A stretch of 64,000 bases of DNA from Bacillota bacterium (lineage in GTDB: Bacteria; Bacillota; Clostridia; Peptostreptococcales; Anaerovoracaceae). Positions within the stretch are counted from its first letter, which is position 1. Each line of letters opens with the position of its first letter. A program made the translations under genes and the position numbers. The notes under the pieces were generated by a model. The model was not told the origin of the DNA and ran no database searches. It worked only from the letters and a program-made list of their open reading frames with translations. The stretch covers positions 1 through 64,000 of the forward strand of contig JAUNFA010000002.1 in assembly GCA_030525285.1 (NCBI GenBank), given 5' to 3'. This document shows positions 16,108 to 26,002 of the stretch, one piece after another.

Positions 16108-17168
16108 TAGAAACTCTTCATCTTTTCTGCCTGGTCGCTGGTAATGAGCGCATCAATTACCTCGTCGATTTCACCATCCAGGAAGCTGTCCAGCCTGTAT
16201 AATGTCAGACCTATTCTGTGATCCGAAATTCTTCCCTGTGGGAAATTGTATGTTCTGATTCTCTCCGAACGGTCACCGGAACCGACCATGCTCTTTCGCT
16301 GTCCCGCTATTTCGTTCTGCTGTTTCTGCATTTCCATGTCATAAAGTCGTGCCTTGAGAACCTTGAACGCCTTGTCCTTGTTCTTGTGCTGATCTTTTTC
16401 ATCCTGACATGTTACAACTAATCCTGAAGGAATATGTGTCAGTCTTACGGCTGAATCCGTAGTATTAACGCACTGACCACCGTTACCTGATGCTCTGTAT
16501 ACGTCGACTCTTACATCGTTAGGGTCAATGTTGATCTCCACGTCATCAACCTCAGGCAGAACAGCTACAGTTGCCGCTGAGGTATGGACTCTTCCTGATG
16601 ACTCTGTTTCAGGCACTCTCTGCACTCTATGGACACCACTTTCATACTTGAGTCTTGAATATGCTCCCTTACCTTTAATGAGGATAACCGCCTCCTTAAT
16701 ACCGCCCAGTCCTGTGTCATTGACTTCCATCATCTCTGTCTTCCAACGGTTTCTTTCTGCATATCTTATGTACATTCTAAGCAGGTCTGATGCAAAGAGT
16801 GCGGCCTCATCGCCGCCTGTTCCTGCTCTAACCTCCAGAATTACGTTCTTTTCGTCGTTAGGGTCCTTAGGAAGAAGCAGGATTTTAAGTTCATCCTCCT
16901 GCTGTGAAATCAGATCGTTAAGTTCACTGATTTCAAGTTTAGCCATTTCACGAATCTCTTCATCGTCCTCGTTAAGCATTTCCTTAGCATCAGCAAGATC
17001 CATCTTCGCCTTCTTGTATTCCTTATATTTCTTGACAATCGGCTCCATCTCACCCATTTCTTTAATGTGCTTCTGCCACACTGGCTGATTGTTGATAATG
17101 TCGGGATCCGACACAAGACGAGCCAATTCATCGTATTTATCTGTTATAAAATCCAGTTTATCAAACAT
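16107..17168 (-). CDS. prfA: Peptide chain release factor 1
   Basis: RF1 of about 353 aa, recognising UAA and UAG. It carries the GGQ motif in [18 protein letters not shown] and the following DEKDQHKNK region. The start at 17168 (MFDKLDFI) is preferred because GGAG lies six bases before it; the ATG four codons earlier overlaps that GGAG. Its methyltransferase PrmC is encoded about 10 kb upstream on the same strand, with the gcv and hyd genes in between. Confidence 0.96.
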   Translation of the reverse strand: MFDKLDFITDKYDELARLVSDPDIINNQPVWQKHIKEMGEMEPIVKKYKEYKKAKMDLADAKEMLNEDDEEIREMAKLEISELNDLISQQEDELKILLLPKDPNDEKNVILEVRAGTGGDEAALFASDLLRMYIRYAERNRWKTEMMEVNDTGLGGIKEAVILIKGKGAYSRLKYESGVHRVQRVPETESSGRVHTSAATVAVLPEVDDVEINIDPNDVRVDVYRASGNGGQCVNTTDSAVRLTHIPSGLVVTCQDEKDQHKNKDKAFKVLKARLYDMEMQKQQNEIAGQRKSMVGSGDRSERIRTYNFPQGRISDHRIGLTLYRLDSFLDGEIDEVIDALITSDQAEKMKSF

Positions 17169-17327
17169 ATTAAACTCCATTCTTTTCGCAGTTTCTTTAA
17201 CATAGTATTATAGCAGAAATCACTGTAAAACAGAACCGAAATACTCAATTCTCTCTTCTTATTCGAAAATTATTTCAACAACCTGTCTTCAGTCAGAACC
17301 TGATTCTGCCGGTATTATTGCAATAAG

Positions 17328-17358
17328 AAACCGCTCCCCTTTTGAAGAGCGGTAGTTT
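17328..17358 (-). terminator. Terminator of rpmE
   Basis: ACCGCTC (17330-17336) pairs with GAGCGGT (17347-17353) just after the rpmE stop. The minus-strand tail is TTCTTATTG. It separates rpmE from prfA. Confidence 0.65.
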
Positions 17359-17365
17359 TATTAAA

Positions 17366-17566
17366 CTATTTAAGACCGTACTTGTTCTTAAACTTCTCAA
17401 CACGTCCGCCTCTCTGTGCGAACTTCTGCTGTCCTGTAAAGAACGGATGGCACGCTGAGCAAATATCAGTTCTGATCTCTGATTCAACTGACTTTGTCAC
17501 AAATGTGTTACCGCATGCGCAAGTTACTTTACATTCCTGATAGTTAGGATGGATTCCTTCCTTCAT
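17366..17566 (-). CDS. rpmE: 50S ribosomal protein L31, zinc-binding form
   Basis: A 66-aa L31 starting at the ATG at 17566 (MKEGIHPNY), with AGAGG eight bases upstream; a GTG three codons earlier is unlikely. The zinc ligands CACGN and [10 protein letters not shown] are all present, so this is the zinc-requiring type. It has its own promoter and a hairpin leader. Confidence 0.97.
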   Translation of the reverse strand: MKEGIHPNYQECKVTCACGNTFVTKSVESEIRTDICSACHPFFTGQQKFAQRGGRVEKFKNKYGLK

Positions 17567-17611
17567 GCTTTTCACCTCTTTCTTGCTCAGGCGCTCAGCC
17601 TAAGTCATATT

Positions 17612-17665
17612 ACTGCTTCGATTTCAAAGCAGTGTTATCGTAACATAGGCAAATTATGAATTCAA
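17612..17665 (-). promoter_or_regulatory. Promoter and leader hairpin of rpmE
   Basis: TTGAAT (17660-17665) and TACGAT (17637-17642) lie 17 bases apart on the minus strand. The early transcript folds ACTGCTT against AAGCAGT (17612-17633 on plus). Autoregulated L31 leaders exist in bacteria; this one is only a positional candidate. Confidence 0.6.
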
Positions 17666-17693
17666 CACTTTTTTACAATAAACTGTTGAAATT

Positions 17694-19103
17694 CTAATGT
17701 TTTTTGCGTTTTGGCATTGCATGGATTGCTCCACCTACCATATCTTCCAGTGCCTCACCTATACCCTCATTATATGTTGGGTGTGCACGCATTCCCTTAA
17801 GCATGTCTTCAACCGTCATTTCATTAGCAATTGCTGTTACGAATTCACCTATCATATCGGTGGCACGTCCGCACATCATCTGTGCCCCCAGCACCTTGCC
17901 TGTTGAGGCTTCAGCTACAACTTTGATGAAACCACGCTCTTCAGCTGCAATAAGGGATTTACCATTAGCTCCCATCAGGAACTTGCCTACATTAACATCA
18001 ATGTTTGCATCCTTAGCTTCTGCTTCGGTCATACCCACGCATCCAATTTCAGGGCTTGTGTATACACAGCTCGGCACTATATCAAGGTTGACTGAAGGAG
18101 TTTCTCCTGCAATTTCTTCTGCAACAAAAATCCCTTCCGCTTCAGCTACATGTGCAAGCTGAATTCCCGGAATAACATCACCGATAGCATAAACACCGGC
18201 TATTGAAGTTTCCAGTCTTTCATTTACAACAATGCGACCTCTGTCCATTTTAAGTTCTATAGTTTCACCCAAAAGGCCTTCGGTATTGGCTCTTCTTCCT
18301 GCTGCACACAGAATCATCTCAGCCTCAACCGCCATTTCTTTATTTTTCTCTGTAAACACACATCGAAGTCCGTCTTCTGTCTTCTCAATTTTGTTTACCA
18401 TTGCCGAAACATGCACATCCACACCACGCTTTTTGAGTATCATTTTCAGATTCTGCGAAATGTCTTTGTCCATATTGGCAAGAGGTCTTGCCAACGCTTC
18501 AATAATTGTAATTTTACAGCCCAGAGCCGAAAGCGCCTCTGCGAATTCGGTTCCGATTACACCTCCACCGATTATCACAAGACTTGCAGGCATTTCCTGT
18601 GCTGCGAAAAGCCCGTCGCTTGTCACAACGCCTTCAAGTTCTGCACCCTTAATAGGAGGTATGGATGGTACTGAGCCAGTTGCAATTATAATATTTTCTC
18701 CAGATATGACCTCAGTACCATCCACTGATTCTATTTCAACGGTTTTTCCGGCCATAAGCCTTCCTGTACCGTTATATGCTACAACACCATTTCCTTTGAG
18801 CAGCCCGTCAACACCGGCAACAAGCTGATCTATAGTCTTCTCTCTGTATTCACAAATCTCGGAATAATCGAAAGTGACATTTTCAGCTTTGATTCCGAAC
18901 TTTTCGCCCTCAAGTGCGCCCCTGTAAGTTTCTGCTGCGTGGAGCATCGCCTTGGTAGGAATGCATCCTCTGTTGAGACACGTTCCTCCCGATCTCCTGT
19001 TTTCGATAATTGCTACAGATTTACCCAGCTTTGCCGCCTTGATTGCCGCAACATATCCACCGGGACCTGCACCTATTACCACCACATCGTACTTTTCTAC
19101 CAT
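17694..19103 (-). CDS. lpdA: Dihydrolipoyl dehydrogenase
   Basis: The 469-aa flavoprotein has an FAD-binding GAGPGGYVAAIKAA, the redox disulfide GGTCLNRGCIPTKA, an NAD-binding IGGGVIGTEFAEA and the C-terminal catalytic RAHPTYNEGIGEA. It reoxidises the lipoyl arm of GcvH (the L-protein). No pyruvate dehydrogenase genes lie nearby and it is the last gene of the gcv operon, so its main partner is probably glycine cleavage. It overlaps the lplA stop by seven bases. Confidence 0.95.
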   Translation of the reverse strand: MVEKYDVVVIGAGPGGYVAAIKAAKLGKSVAIIENRRSGGTCLNRGCIPTKAMLHAAETYRGALEGEKFGIKAENVTFDYSEICEYREKTIDQLVAGVDGLLKGNGVVAYNGTGRLMAGKTVEIESVDGTEVISGENIIIATGSVPSIPPIKGAELEGVVTSDGLFAAQEMPASLVIIGGGVIGTEFAEALSALGCKITIIEALARPLANMDKDISQNLKMILKKRGVDVHVSAMVNKIEKTEDGLRCVFTEKNKEMAVEAEMILCAAGRRANTEGLLGETIELKMDRGRIVVNERLETSIAGVYAIGDVIPGIQLAHVAEAEGIFVAEEIAGETPSVNLDIVPSCVYTSPEIGCVGMTEAEAKDANIDVNVGKFLMGANGKSLIAAEERGFIKVVAEASTGKVLGAQMMCGRATDMIGEFVTAIANEMTVEDMLKGMRAHPTYNEGIGEALEDMVGGAIHAMPKRKKH

Positions 19104-20041
19104 TTTTCCTCTCCTATTGCTGCCAGTGCCTTGTCAATAACATCGTCAGAATACTTCGCTCCTTTAAGAAGTTCTGTTATTCTCTGAGATGTCTTATCAT
19201 CCATGGAATCGCTGTACACCAGCAAATCCGTAATGATTCCGGCCTTTACCTGAAGCTGGAGGGTCACTTCTCCAGCTTCGGTTTTACCGGTTAATTCATA
19301 TTGGAAATCAATCTTTCTTCCATAAATCCAGTCCCATGAAGAAAATCTGTCAACTTTGCTCTTCAGCAGTTCTTGAGGGATATCCTCCATGGTTCGCTCT
19401 GTGGCCTTAAGTCCATATACACTCTGGAAGGCCTCTATGAGAGATTCTTTGAGAGATTCAATTGTTATTTCTGGGTTAAGCGCCTTCAGGTTCGTAACTC
19501 TGGACTTCACAGATGCCACACCCTTGGATTTGAGTTTCGCATCCGAAACGGTTAGATATCGCAAAAGTGCACCGGTATCCACATCTACCATCAGCGTTCC
19601 GTGATGATAGCAGTAATCGCCCTTTCTGTAAAAAGCATTGCCTGAAAACTTGCGTCCCTCTGCCAGAATATCGTTACGTCCTGATTTCTCAGCTTTTATG
19701 CCCAGGGAATTTACTGCATTGATTATGACTTGCAGCTGTTTATCAAGATCGTAATTCTCTTTTCTTACAAGGAATGTAAAATTCAGGTTGCCCGTATCAT
19801 GGTATACTGCGCCGCCACCACTAAGACGTCTCACGACGTAACCACCGTCTTTTTCAAGGTTTTCGGCCTGGCACTCTTTCCACGCATTCTGGTTCTTACC
19901 GATTACTACCGTCTTCTTGTTCTGCCACAAATACATAATGCATTCATCTTCGTGACAGTCTTCCAGAAGATACTCCTCTACGGAGAGGTTTTCGTAGGGC
20001 TTGAAGTTATCGCTTATAAAATAACTAATCTCTTTTACCAT
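19097..20041 (-). CDS. lplA: Lipoate-protein ligase A
   Basis: A 314-aa biotin/lipoyl ligase-family protein. RRLSGGGAVYHDTGNLNFTF is the lipoate-binding loop and GRNDI with KFSGNAFYRK the Lys-containing active site; a C-terminal accessory domain follows from about residue 240. It attaches free lipoate to GcvH. The gene sits five bases after gcvPB and overlaps lpdA, placing scavenged lipoate loading in the same transcript as its target. Confidence 0.95.
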   Translation of the reverse strand: MVKEISYFISDNFKPYENLSVEEYLLEDCHEDECIMYLWQNKKTVVIGKNQNAWKECQAENLEKDGGYVVRRLSGGGAVYHDTGNLNFTFLVRKENYDLDKQLQVIINAVNSLGIKAEKSGRNDILAEGRKFSGNAFYRKGDYCYHHGTLMVDVDTGALLRYLTVSDAKLKSKGVASVKSRVTNLKALNPEITIESLKESLIEAFQSVYGLKATERTMEDIPQELLKSKVDRFSSWDWIYGRKIDFQYELTGKTEAGEVTLQLQVKAGIITDLLVYSDSMDDKTSQRITELLKGAKYSDDVIDKALAAIGEEKW

Positions 20042-20045
20042 TTAT

Positions 20046-21476
20046 CTATTCCTCATTAAAGTTGTACTTCAGTACAGGTTTTCTTGCCGCCATTACTTCA
20101 TCCGGTCTTCCTATCGGAGCATTGTGCGGAGCACTGTGCAGTGATTCCGGATCAGTCTTTGCCTTTTCTGCCAGTTCGATAAGTACATCCACCGCATGGT
20201 CAAGAGTTTCTCTCGATTCAGTTTCTGTCGGTTCAACCATCAGCGCTTCATGAACTATGAGCGGGAAGTACATTGTAGGCGGATGGATGCCATAATCCAG
20301 GAGGCCCTTGGCAATATCCATTGCCGCAACACCAGTTTCTGCTTTGATATCTCCTATATCCATAACAAATTCGTGCATGCACAGTCCCTTGCATGCCATC
20401 TTGTAGTGAGACTTGAGTCTGCTCATCATATAGTTGGCATTCAGCACTGCATTGCAGCTCGCTTCCTTAAGGCCTTCTCCACCTAATGATTCAATATAAG
20501 CCAGTGCCTTCACTACAACCGCAAAGTTACCGTAAAAGTTTTTCATCTCACCGATTGAGGCTTCAGGCTTGCATGTTGTGAGAACTCCATCCTCTTCAAC
20601 AATATTCACTGACGGAAGGTATGGAGCCAGAATTTCCTTGCATCCTACAGGACCTGCTCCCGGACCGCCGCCACCGTGAGGTGTACTGAAAGTTTTGTGC
20701 AGATTAAGGTGAACCACGTCAAATCCCATGTCTCCCGGACGTACAACTCCCATAATTGCGTTAAGGTTCGCACCGTCATAGTAGCAAAGTCCGCCACAAT
20801 CATGAATGATATCTGTAATTTCGATAATGTTTCTGTCGAAGAGACCAACTGTGTTAGGATTTGTAAGCATAAGTCCTGCCACATCATCCCCTGCCGCAGC
20901 TCTAAGTGCGTCAAGATCTACATATCCATCCTCATCTGAGGGAATGCTTACCACCTTAAAGCCTGCCATTACAGCACTTGCAGGATTCGTTCCGTGAGCT
21001 GAGTCAGGAACAATAATCTTGGTTCTTCCCATGTCTCCTCTTGCTTCGTGATAAGCCTTAATCAAAAGCAGACCCGTAAGCTCACCATGCGCTCCCGCTG
21101 CAGGCTGAAGAGTCATTGCATCCATTCCGGCTATTTCGCACAGATAATCCTCTGTACGTTTGATTACGCCCAGAGTGCCCTGCATGGTTTCTGCGGGCTG
21201 GAGTGGATGTACGTCAGCAAAGCCGGCGAGAGCCGCCATGTCCTCATTGATTTTGGGATTGTACTTCATTGTACATGAGCCGAGAGGATAGAAGCCGTCG
21301 TTTACACCGTGGCACTTTCTTGCCAGTTCGGTATAATGTCTGCTTACCTCGCCCTCTGTCATTTCCGGCAGTCTTGGAAGTTCTGCTCTGCTATTGTCAA
21401 ATGATATTGTTTCTACATCGCATGCAGGGAGAATATGCATTTTTCTTCCCGCAGCACCTTTTTCAAATGCCAGCAT
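20046..21476 (-). CDS. gcvPB: Glycine dehydrogenase (decarboxylating) subunit 2
   Basis: The 476-aa P-protein beta subunit carries the PLP lysine in NLHKTFSTPHGGGGPGAGP. Also seen are LQPAAGAHGELTGL and PDSAHGTNPASAVM. With GcvPA it decarboxylates glycine and passes the aminomethyl group to GcvH. It overlaps gcvPA by one base (TAATG). The split two-subunit form is typical of Firmicutes. Confidence 0.97.
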   Translation of the reverse strand: MLAFEKGAAGRKMHILPACDVETISFDNSRAELPRLPEMTEGEVSRHYTELARKCHGVNDGFYPLGSCTMKYNPKINEDMAALAGFADVHPLQPAETMQGTLGVIKRTEDYLCEIAGMDAMTLQPAAGAHGELTGLLLIKAYHEARGDMGRTKIIVPDSAHGTNPASAVMAGFKVVSIPSDEDGYVDLDALRAAAGDDVAGLMLTNPNTVGLFDRNIIEITDIIHDCGGLCYYDGANLNAIMGVVRPGDMGFDVVHLNLHKTFSTPHGGGGPGAGPVGCKEILAPYLPSVNIVEEDGVLTTCKPEASIGEMKNFYGNFAVVVKALAYIESLGGEGLKEASCNAVLNANYMMSRLKSHYKMACKGLCMHEFVMDIGDIKAETGVAAMDIAKGLLDYGIHPPTMYFPLIVHEALMVEPTETESRETLDHAVDVLIELAEKAKTDPESLHSAPHNAPIGRPDEVMAARKPVLKYNFNEE

Positions 21477-22789
21477 TACTTCACCTCCTTGATTATTGCT
21501 GCAACCTTATCGATTTCTTCTCTTGTATTCAGTTCTGTGCAACACCAAAGAATTCTATGTTCATCAAGAGGCAGACCTCCCAGAATTCCCTGTTCATCCA
21601 GTGCCTTGAGAACATCTTCTGATTTTTTATCGGATTCAGTTACAAACTCATTGAAATATTCACCCTTGTTAACTGTACTAAGACCTGCTTCTTCAAGCTT
21701 TGCAGCCATATAATGAGCCTTCGATGCACTCTGCACTGCTGCTTCACGAAGTCCTTCTGCACCCATTGTCGTAAGGTATACGCCTACTGTCAGTGCACAC
21801 AGAGCCTGGTTCGAACAAATATTACTCGATGCCTTTTCTCTTCTGATATGCTGTTCTCTGGCCTGAAGAGTCAAGACATAAGCAGTATTGCCCTTGGCGT
21901 CAACTGTCTGTCCTACAATTCTGCCCGGAAGCTTTCTCATCATGCTGCTCTTTGCTGCCATAAATCCAATATATGGACCGCCTGATGAAATCGGCAATCC
22001 CAGAGGCTGTGCGTCGCCAACTGCAACATCCGCACCACATTCTGCAGGAGTTTTCAGCACTCCCAGTGACATAGGGTTAACACTCATGACAAACTTTGCC
22101 CCCACATCATGTGTCTTTTCTCCCAGAGCCTGACCATCTTCAATGTTGCCATAATAGTTAGGACTCTGAATCATCAGACAAGCAACTTCCTTGTTCAGGA
22201 TTTCATCCAGCGCTTCAATATCAGTAACTCCGTCTTTTTCAGGCGCGACAATTATCTCCACTCCGCTGCCAAAGGCATAAGTTTTGATTACTTCAAGAGT
22301 CTCCGGCTGCATTGCCGCAGATACTACCGCCTTTTTTCTCTTTCTGTCAACACACATTGCAACCGCTTCTGCTGCTGCAGTACCACCGTCGTATACCGAT
22401 GCGTTAGATACATCCATTCCGGTCAGCTCGCATATCATTGTCTGATATTCAAAAATTGACTGGAGTATACCCTGGCTGATTTCAGCCTGATACGGAGTAT
22501 ACGCCGTTACTAGATTCTCCTTGGATATGACGCTTTTTACGATTGACGGTATGTAGTGTCTGTATGCTCCTGCTCCTCGGAAAATCGTGTCATAAATTCT
22601 GTTGGCACCTGCCAGTGCGCTGATGCTCCTTCTTACTTCGATTTCTGACTTTCCCTCAGGCAGATTAAGACCGTTTTTGAGCTTCAGTTCTTCCGGAACG
22701 TCCACGTAAAGGTCGTCCAGTGAGCTCAAACCGATTGATTCCAGCATTTCCAGCTGTTCTTTTTCGGTTCCCGGTACGTAACTTCCCAT
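21476..22789 (-). CDS. gcvPA: Glycine dehydrogenase (decarboxylating) subunit 1
   Basis: The 437-aa P-protein alpha subunit. Characteristic stretches are GAGAYRHYIPSIVK, TAYTPYQAEISQGILQ and SSGGPYIGFMAA. AGAGGTG precedes the ATG. It lies 21 bases after gcvH, between it and its partner subunit. Confidence 0.97.
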   Translation of the reverse strand: MGSYVPGTEKEQLEMLESIGLSSLDDLYVDVPEELKLKNGLNLPEGKSEIEVRRSISALAGANRIYDTIFRGAGAYRHYIPSIVKSVISKENLVTAYTPYQAEISQGILQSIFEYQTMICELTGMDVSNASVYDGGTAAAEAVAMCVDRKRKKAVVSAAMQPETLEVIKTYAFGSGVEIIVAPEKDGVTDIEALDEILNKEVACLMIQSPNYYGNIEDGQALGEKTHDVGAKFVMSVNPMSLGVLKTPAECGADVAVGDAQPLGLPISSGGPYIGFMAAKSSMMRKLPGRIVGQTVDAKGNTAYVLTLQAREQHIRREKASSNICSNQALCALTVGVYLTTMGAEGLREAAVQSASKAHYMAAKLEEAGLSTVNKGEYFNEFVTESDKKSEDVLKALDEQGILGGLPLDEHRILWCCTELNTREEIDKVAAIIKEVK

Positions 22790-22810
22790 TCTTTCACCTC
22801 TTCCGATTAA

Positions 22811-23191
22811 CTATTCCTGTTCACTTTCAACGAATGCTTCATACTCTTCTGCTGAAAGAAGTTCTTCTGCTTCTGATACATCGCTAACCTTCACAAACCA
22901 TGCATCGTATGGTGATTCGTTGATTGATTCAGGTGCATCCATAAGTTCTTCATTCACTTCTGCTACAACGCCTGTTACAGGTGAATAAACGTCTGATACA
23001 GCCTTAACTGATTCAACATCAGCGAATGAATCTCCGGCAACAACCTCGTCGCCTTCTTCCGGAAGGTTAACAAATACCAGGTCACCCAGTTCTGACTGTG
23101 CGTAGTCAGTAAGACCGATTACCATTTCATCTCCATCTTCTTTAATCCATTCGTGTGACTTGCTGTACTTTAATTCTGCTCTGATTTCCAT
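22811..23191 (-). CDS. gcvH: Glycine cleavage system H protein
   Basis: A 126-aa lipoyl carrier. The lipoylated lysine is in [14 protein letters not shown], within a standard hybrid-motif lipoyl domain (EWIKEDGDE to the C-terminus). It shuttles the aminomethyl group between the P, T and L proteins. AAGGAG precedes the ATG. Confidence 0.97.
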   Translation of the reverse strand: MEIRAELKYSKSHEWIKEDGDEMVIGLTDYAQSELGDLVFVNLPEEGDEVVAGDSFADVESVKAVSDVYSPVTGVVAEVNEELMDAPESINESPYDAWFVKVSDVSEAEELLSAEEYEAFVESEQE

Positions 23192-23232
23192 TTGATTTCT
23201 CCTTTTAATATGAATTTTGTTTTGGGTTTTAT

Positions 23233-24318
23233 CTATTTATCTCTCTTGTAGAATGGCAGAGAGATTACTTCAACTTCAACTGTCCTTCCTCTTACCTCAA
23301 CCTGCAGCTTGTCGCCAACCTGACAGCTTTCAGCATCAACAAGCGCCATACCTACGGCCTGTCCCAGGAATGGGCAGTGGGTTCCCGATGTAGTGTGACC
23401 AATGGAAACGCCATCCTTTGAAACAGGCATTTCTTCTCTGATGATTCCTCTGCCTGTAACCTTAAGACCGATTCTTTTGATTTTCTTGCCCTTAGCCTCT
23501 ATTGCAGCCTTACCGATAAAGTCATCCTTCTTAAGCTTTACCGCAAATCCAAGACCTGTCTCAAGAGGACTGATCTCATCATTCATTTCGTGACCATAAA
23601 GAGGCATCGCTGCTTCCATTCTGAGAGTGTCTCTTGCTCCGAGTCCACAAGGAATAAGACCTTCATCCTTGCCGTTTTTGAGAAGTGTGTTCCACATTTC
23701 TTCTGCCTTATCTGATGCCAGATACAGTTCAACACCATCCTCACCCGTGTATCCTGTTCTCGATACTATACAAGGAATTCCGGCAACTTCCGCATCCAAT
23801 ACTGCATGATAATTCTTGGCAGGAATATTGCTTTCATCAGTCAGCTTACTGAGAATTTCTATTGCTTTAGGACCCTGAAGAGCCAGCTGTGCATAATCCT
23901 CAGATACGTCTTCAAAAGTTACATCACCGAACTGATGATCCAGCATCCACTGGTAGTCCTTATCCTTATTTGCTGCGTTTACAACGATGAGGTAATCATT
24001 GTCACCTCTCTTATAAACGATAAGGTCATCAACAGTTCCGCCGTTTTCATTGCACATAGGACTGTATCTTGCCTGCCCGTCAACCATTCCGCTAAAGTCA
24101 TTTGTCATCATCATCTGAAGATTGTCAAATGCATCCTTACCGCTGCATACAACTTCTCCCATATGCGATACATCAAAGAGTCCTGCCTCTGTTCTTACCG
24201 CCATATGTTCTTTGATTACACCTGTTCCGTACTGTACAGGCAACAGATAACCTGCGAAAGGCACAATTTTTCCGCCCGCTTTAACATGGGCATCGTAAAG
24301 TGGGGTCTTTTTTTCCAT
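23233..24318 (-). CDS. gcvT: Aminomethyltransferase (glycine cleavage T protein)
   Basis: About 361 aa from the ATG at 24318 ([12 protein letters not shown]). AAGGAG lies 11 bases upstream, and an earlier ATG at 24339 overlaps that site. The folate-binding region includes [29 protein letters not shown] and [13 protein letters not shown]. It makes methylene-tetrahydrofolate and ammonia from the GcvH-bound intermediate. First gene of the operon and directly controlled by the glycine riboswitch. Confidence 0.96.
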   Translation of the reverse strand: MEKKTPLYDAHVKAGGKIVPFAGYLLPVQYGTGVIKEHMAVRTEAGLFDVSHMGEVVCSGKDAFDNLQMMMTNDFSGMVDGQARYSPMCNENGGTVDDLIVYKRGDNDYLIVVNAANKDKDYQWMLDHQFGDVTFEDVSEDYAQLALQGPKAIEILSKLTDESNIPAKNYHAVLDAEVAGIPCIVSRTGYTGEDGVELYLASDKAEEMWNTLLKNGKDEGLIPCGLGARDTLRMEAAMPLYGHEMNDEISPLETGLGFAVKLKKDDFIGKAAIEAKGKKIKRIGLKVTGRGIIREEMPVSKDGVSIGHTTSGTHCPFLGQAVGMALVDAESCQVGDKLQVEVRGRTVEVEVISLPFYKRDK

Positions 24319-24384
24319 TATTGTTTGGTCTCCTTCCATTACTCAGCTTATTTCAAACTTCTTCTGTGCTAAAGTTTTCTATTA

Positions 24385-24455
24385 AACAAAAATAGCAGAC
24401 AATATAAATACCACCAACCACTTGTCGCGATTACCGATGATATTTGTTTGTCTGC
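24385..24455 (-). terminator. Riboswitch expression platform: intrinsic terminator before gcvT
   Basis: On the minus strand GCAGACAA (24448-24455) pairs with TTGTCTGC (24395-24402), extended by AAATA/TATTT pairing, with a long apical loop. The tail TATTTTTGTTT follows. The 5' arm overlaps the last bases of the second glycine aptamer, so ligand-bound aptamer and terminator compete, as expected for an ON switch. Confidence 0.75.
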
Positions 24456-24638
24456 CTCTGTCCTTTTACCTGAAATATTCGCCCTGTCATAGATACCGGC
24501 AAAGCTTAATTCTTCGGTACAATATTCAAATTGCGTTCTCCAGAGTGTTGTCCGGATTCGTTCCTTTTGCCTGAGAGTTTTTGCACTGCACCTTCGGCGT
24601 CAGAATCTACATCACTGCGGATAATGATCTCTCACAAA
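24452..24638 (-). ncRNA. Tandem glycine riboswitch
   Basis: Two aptamers are visible. The first runs from GAGAGATC through GCCGAAGGTGCA to ACTCTCAGGCAAAAGGA. The second starts CTCTGGAGA, has a diverged TACCGAAG core, and ends TTTCAGGTAAAAGGACAGAGG. These are the hallmark elements of glycine riboswitches, which turn on gcv operons when glycine is plentiful. It lies directly upstream of gcvT with a promoter ahead and a terminator behind. Confidence 0.92.
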
Positions 24639-24657
24639 CCCATCTTCCAACAATCAC

Positions 24658-24687
24658 ATTGTAAGTTATCAAATGCAGTGATGTCAA
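24658..24687 (-). promoter_or_regulatory. Promoter of the gcv operon
   Basis: TTGACA (24682-24687) and TACAAT (24658-24663) are 18 bases apart on the minus strand, with the start site expected about 15 bases before the first riboswitch aptamer. Confidence 0.78.
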
Positions 24688-24751
24688 TACCCTTTACTCA
24701 CCTGCAGACTGTTAATCCCTAGTTGCGGTCTACTGCCCGCCCGCTCCGAAT

Positions 24752-25972
24752 TCACTTGTCCGTCACCTCTATTTTATCCAGTATACCCGTTACCTCGGCT
24801 ATTGCAATGCCATAGTTTGTAATCGGTGTTCCTGCCGCTTCAGCCGCTGCAATTCTGCTCATTACATGGGCCCTGTTAAACATGCATGCACCGCAGTGAA
24901 TAATAAGGTCAAAACTCCTGAGCTCTTCCACATCCGGAAAATCATTGCCGCAAACATTGACAATCTCTATCCCTTCTCCTGCTTTCTGCCTGAGCATACG
25001 CGGTATTTTCACTCTGCCGATATCTTCTCCCAGAGGCACGTGAGTACACGCCTCTGCAATAAGCACTCGTGAATCCTTTCCAAGTTCTGATATGTATCCT
25101 GCACCCTCCATGAACTTTCCCACATCTCCTTTATATGCCGCAAACAGCACACTGAATGATGTGAGCAGACTCTTCTCAGGCTTAATCTCATAAACCTGTC
25201 TGAAGCATTGTGAATCAGTAATAATCAGGTCCGGATCTCTTTTGAGATTGTTCAGAGTTCTTGCAAATACGTCTGCGGAAGTCGCCACCGCCGTACATTT
25301 TCTGTCCAGAAGCTCTCGGATTGTCTGCACCTGTGGCAAAATCAGTCTACCCTTCGGTGCCTGAATATCCTGTGGCATTACAAGCACCACAAGGCTTTCC
25401 TCCGTTACCAGCTCCCCCAGAATTCTTCTTCGCATATAATCTTCAGGAACTGCTTCGCTTATCAGAGTTCTCAACTCTGCAATTCCCTCTCCTGTTACCG
25501 CGCTGACTGTGATTTGCGGAATATCCTTGAATTCAGCTTCATCAAATGTTCCGCCACAGACCGGTGCTCCCATATCGATTTTATTTACAGCCATGATGAT
25601 AGGTATATTCTTTTCTTTAAGTCTGCCTATCCATTCCTTTTCCATATCAAAGTCACGGTCACTTATTTCCTGTCCGTCCACAACGATTATTCCTATGTCC
25701 GTCACGTCAATGACATCCCGGGTCTTGCCGACTCTGAGAAGTCCCAGTTCTCCCTCGTCATCATATCCTGCAGTATCAATGAAAACCACAGGTCCCACAG
25801 GGTGGAGTTCCATTGATTTGAACACCGGGTCCGCAGTTGTTCCCGGTGTATCTGACACCAATGCAATTTCCTGTCCCGTAAGTCTGTTAATAAGCGAGGA
25901 CTTGCCGCTGTTTCGCCTTCCGAACAGTCCTATATGAAGCCTGTCAGCTCTGGGTGTGTCGTTGAGATTCAT
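24752..25972 (-). CDS. hydF: [FeFe]-hydrogenase H-cluster maturation GTPase HydF
   Basis: The 406-aa protein has an N-terminal GTPase domain (FGRRNSGKSSLINRL, DTPGTTADP, DTAGYDDEG, NKID). The C-terminal metal-cluster domain has ligands CTHVPLGEDIGR and HCGAC. HydF is the scaffold that delivers the di-iron subcluster to the hydrogenase. It lies 30 bases after hydG. HydE and the hydrogenase structural genes are not in this window. Confidence 0.95.
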   Translation of the reverse strand: MNLNDTPRADRLHIGLFGRRNSGKSSLINRLTGQEIALVSDTPGTTADPVFKSMELHPVGPVVFIDTAGYDDEGELGLLRVGKTRDVIDVTDIGIIVVDGQEISDRDFDMEKEWIGRLKEKNIPIIMAVNKIDMGAPVCGGTFDEAEFKDIPQITVSAVTGEGIAELRTLISEAVPEDYMRRRILGELVTEESLVVLVMPQDIQAPKGRLILPQVQTIRELLDRKCTAVATSADVFARTLNNLKRDPDLIITDSQCFRQVYEIKPEKSLLTSFSVLFAAYKGDVGKFMEGAGYISELGKDSRVLIAEACTHVPLGEDIGRVKIPRMLRQKAGEGIEIVNVCGNDFPDVEELRSFDLIIHCGACMFNRAHVMSRIAAAEAAGTPITNYGIAIAEVTGILDKIEVTDK

Positions 25973-26002
25973 AGTTAAAACTCCTCTCTAAACTTCCTGT
26001 CG

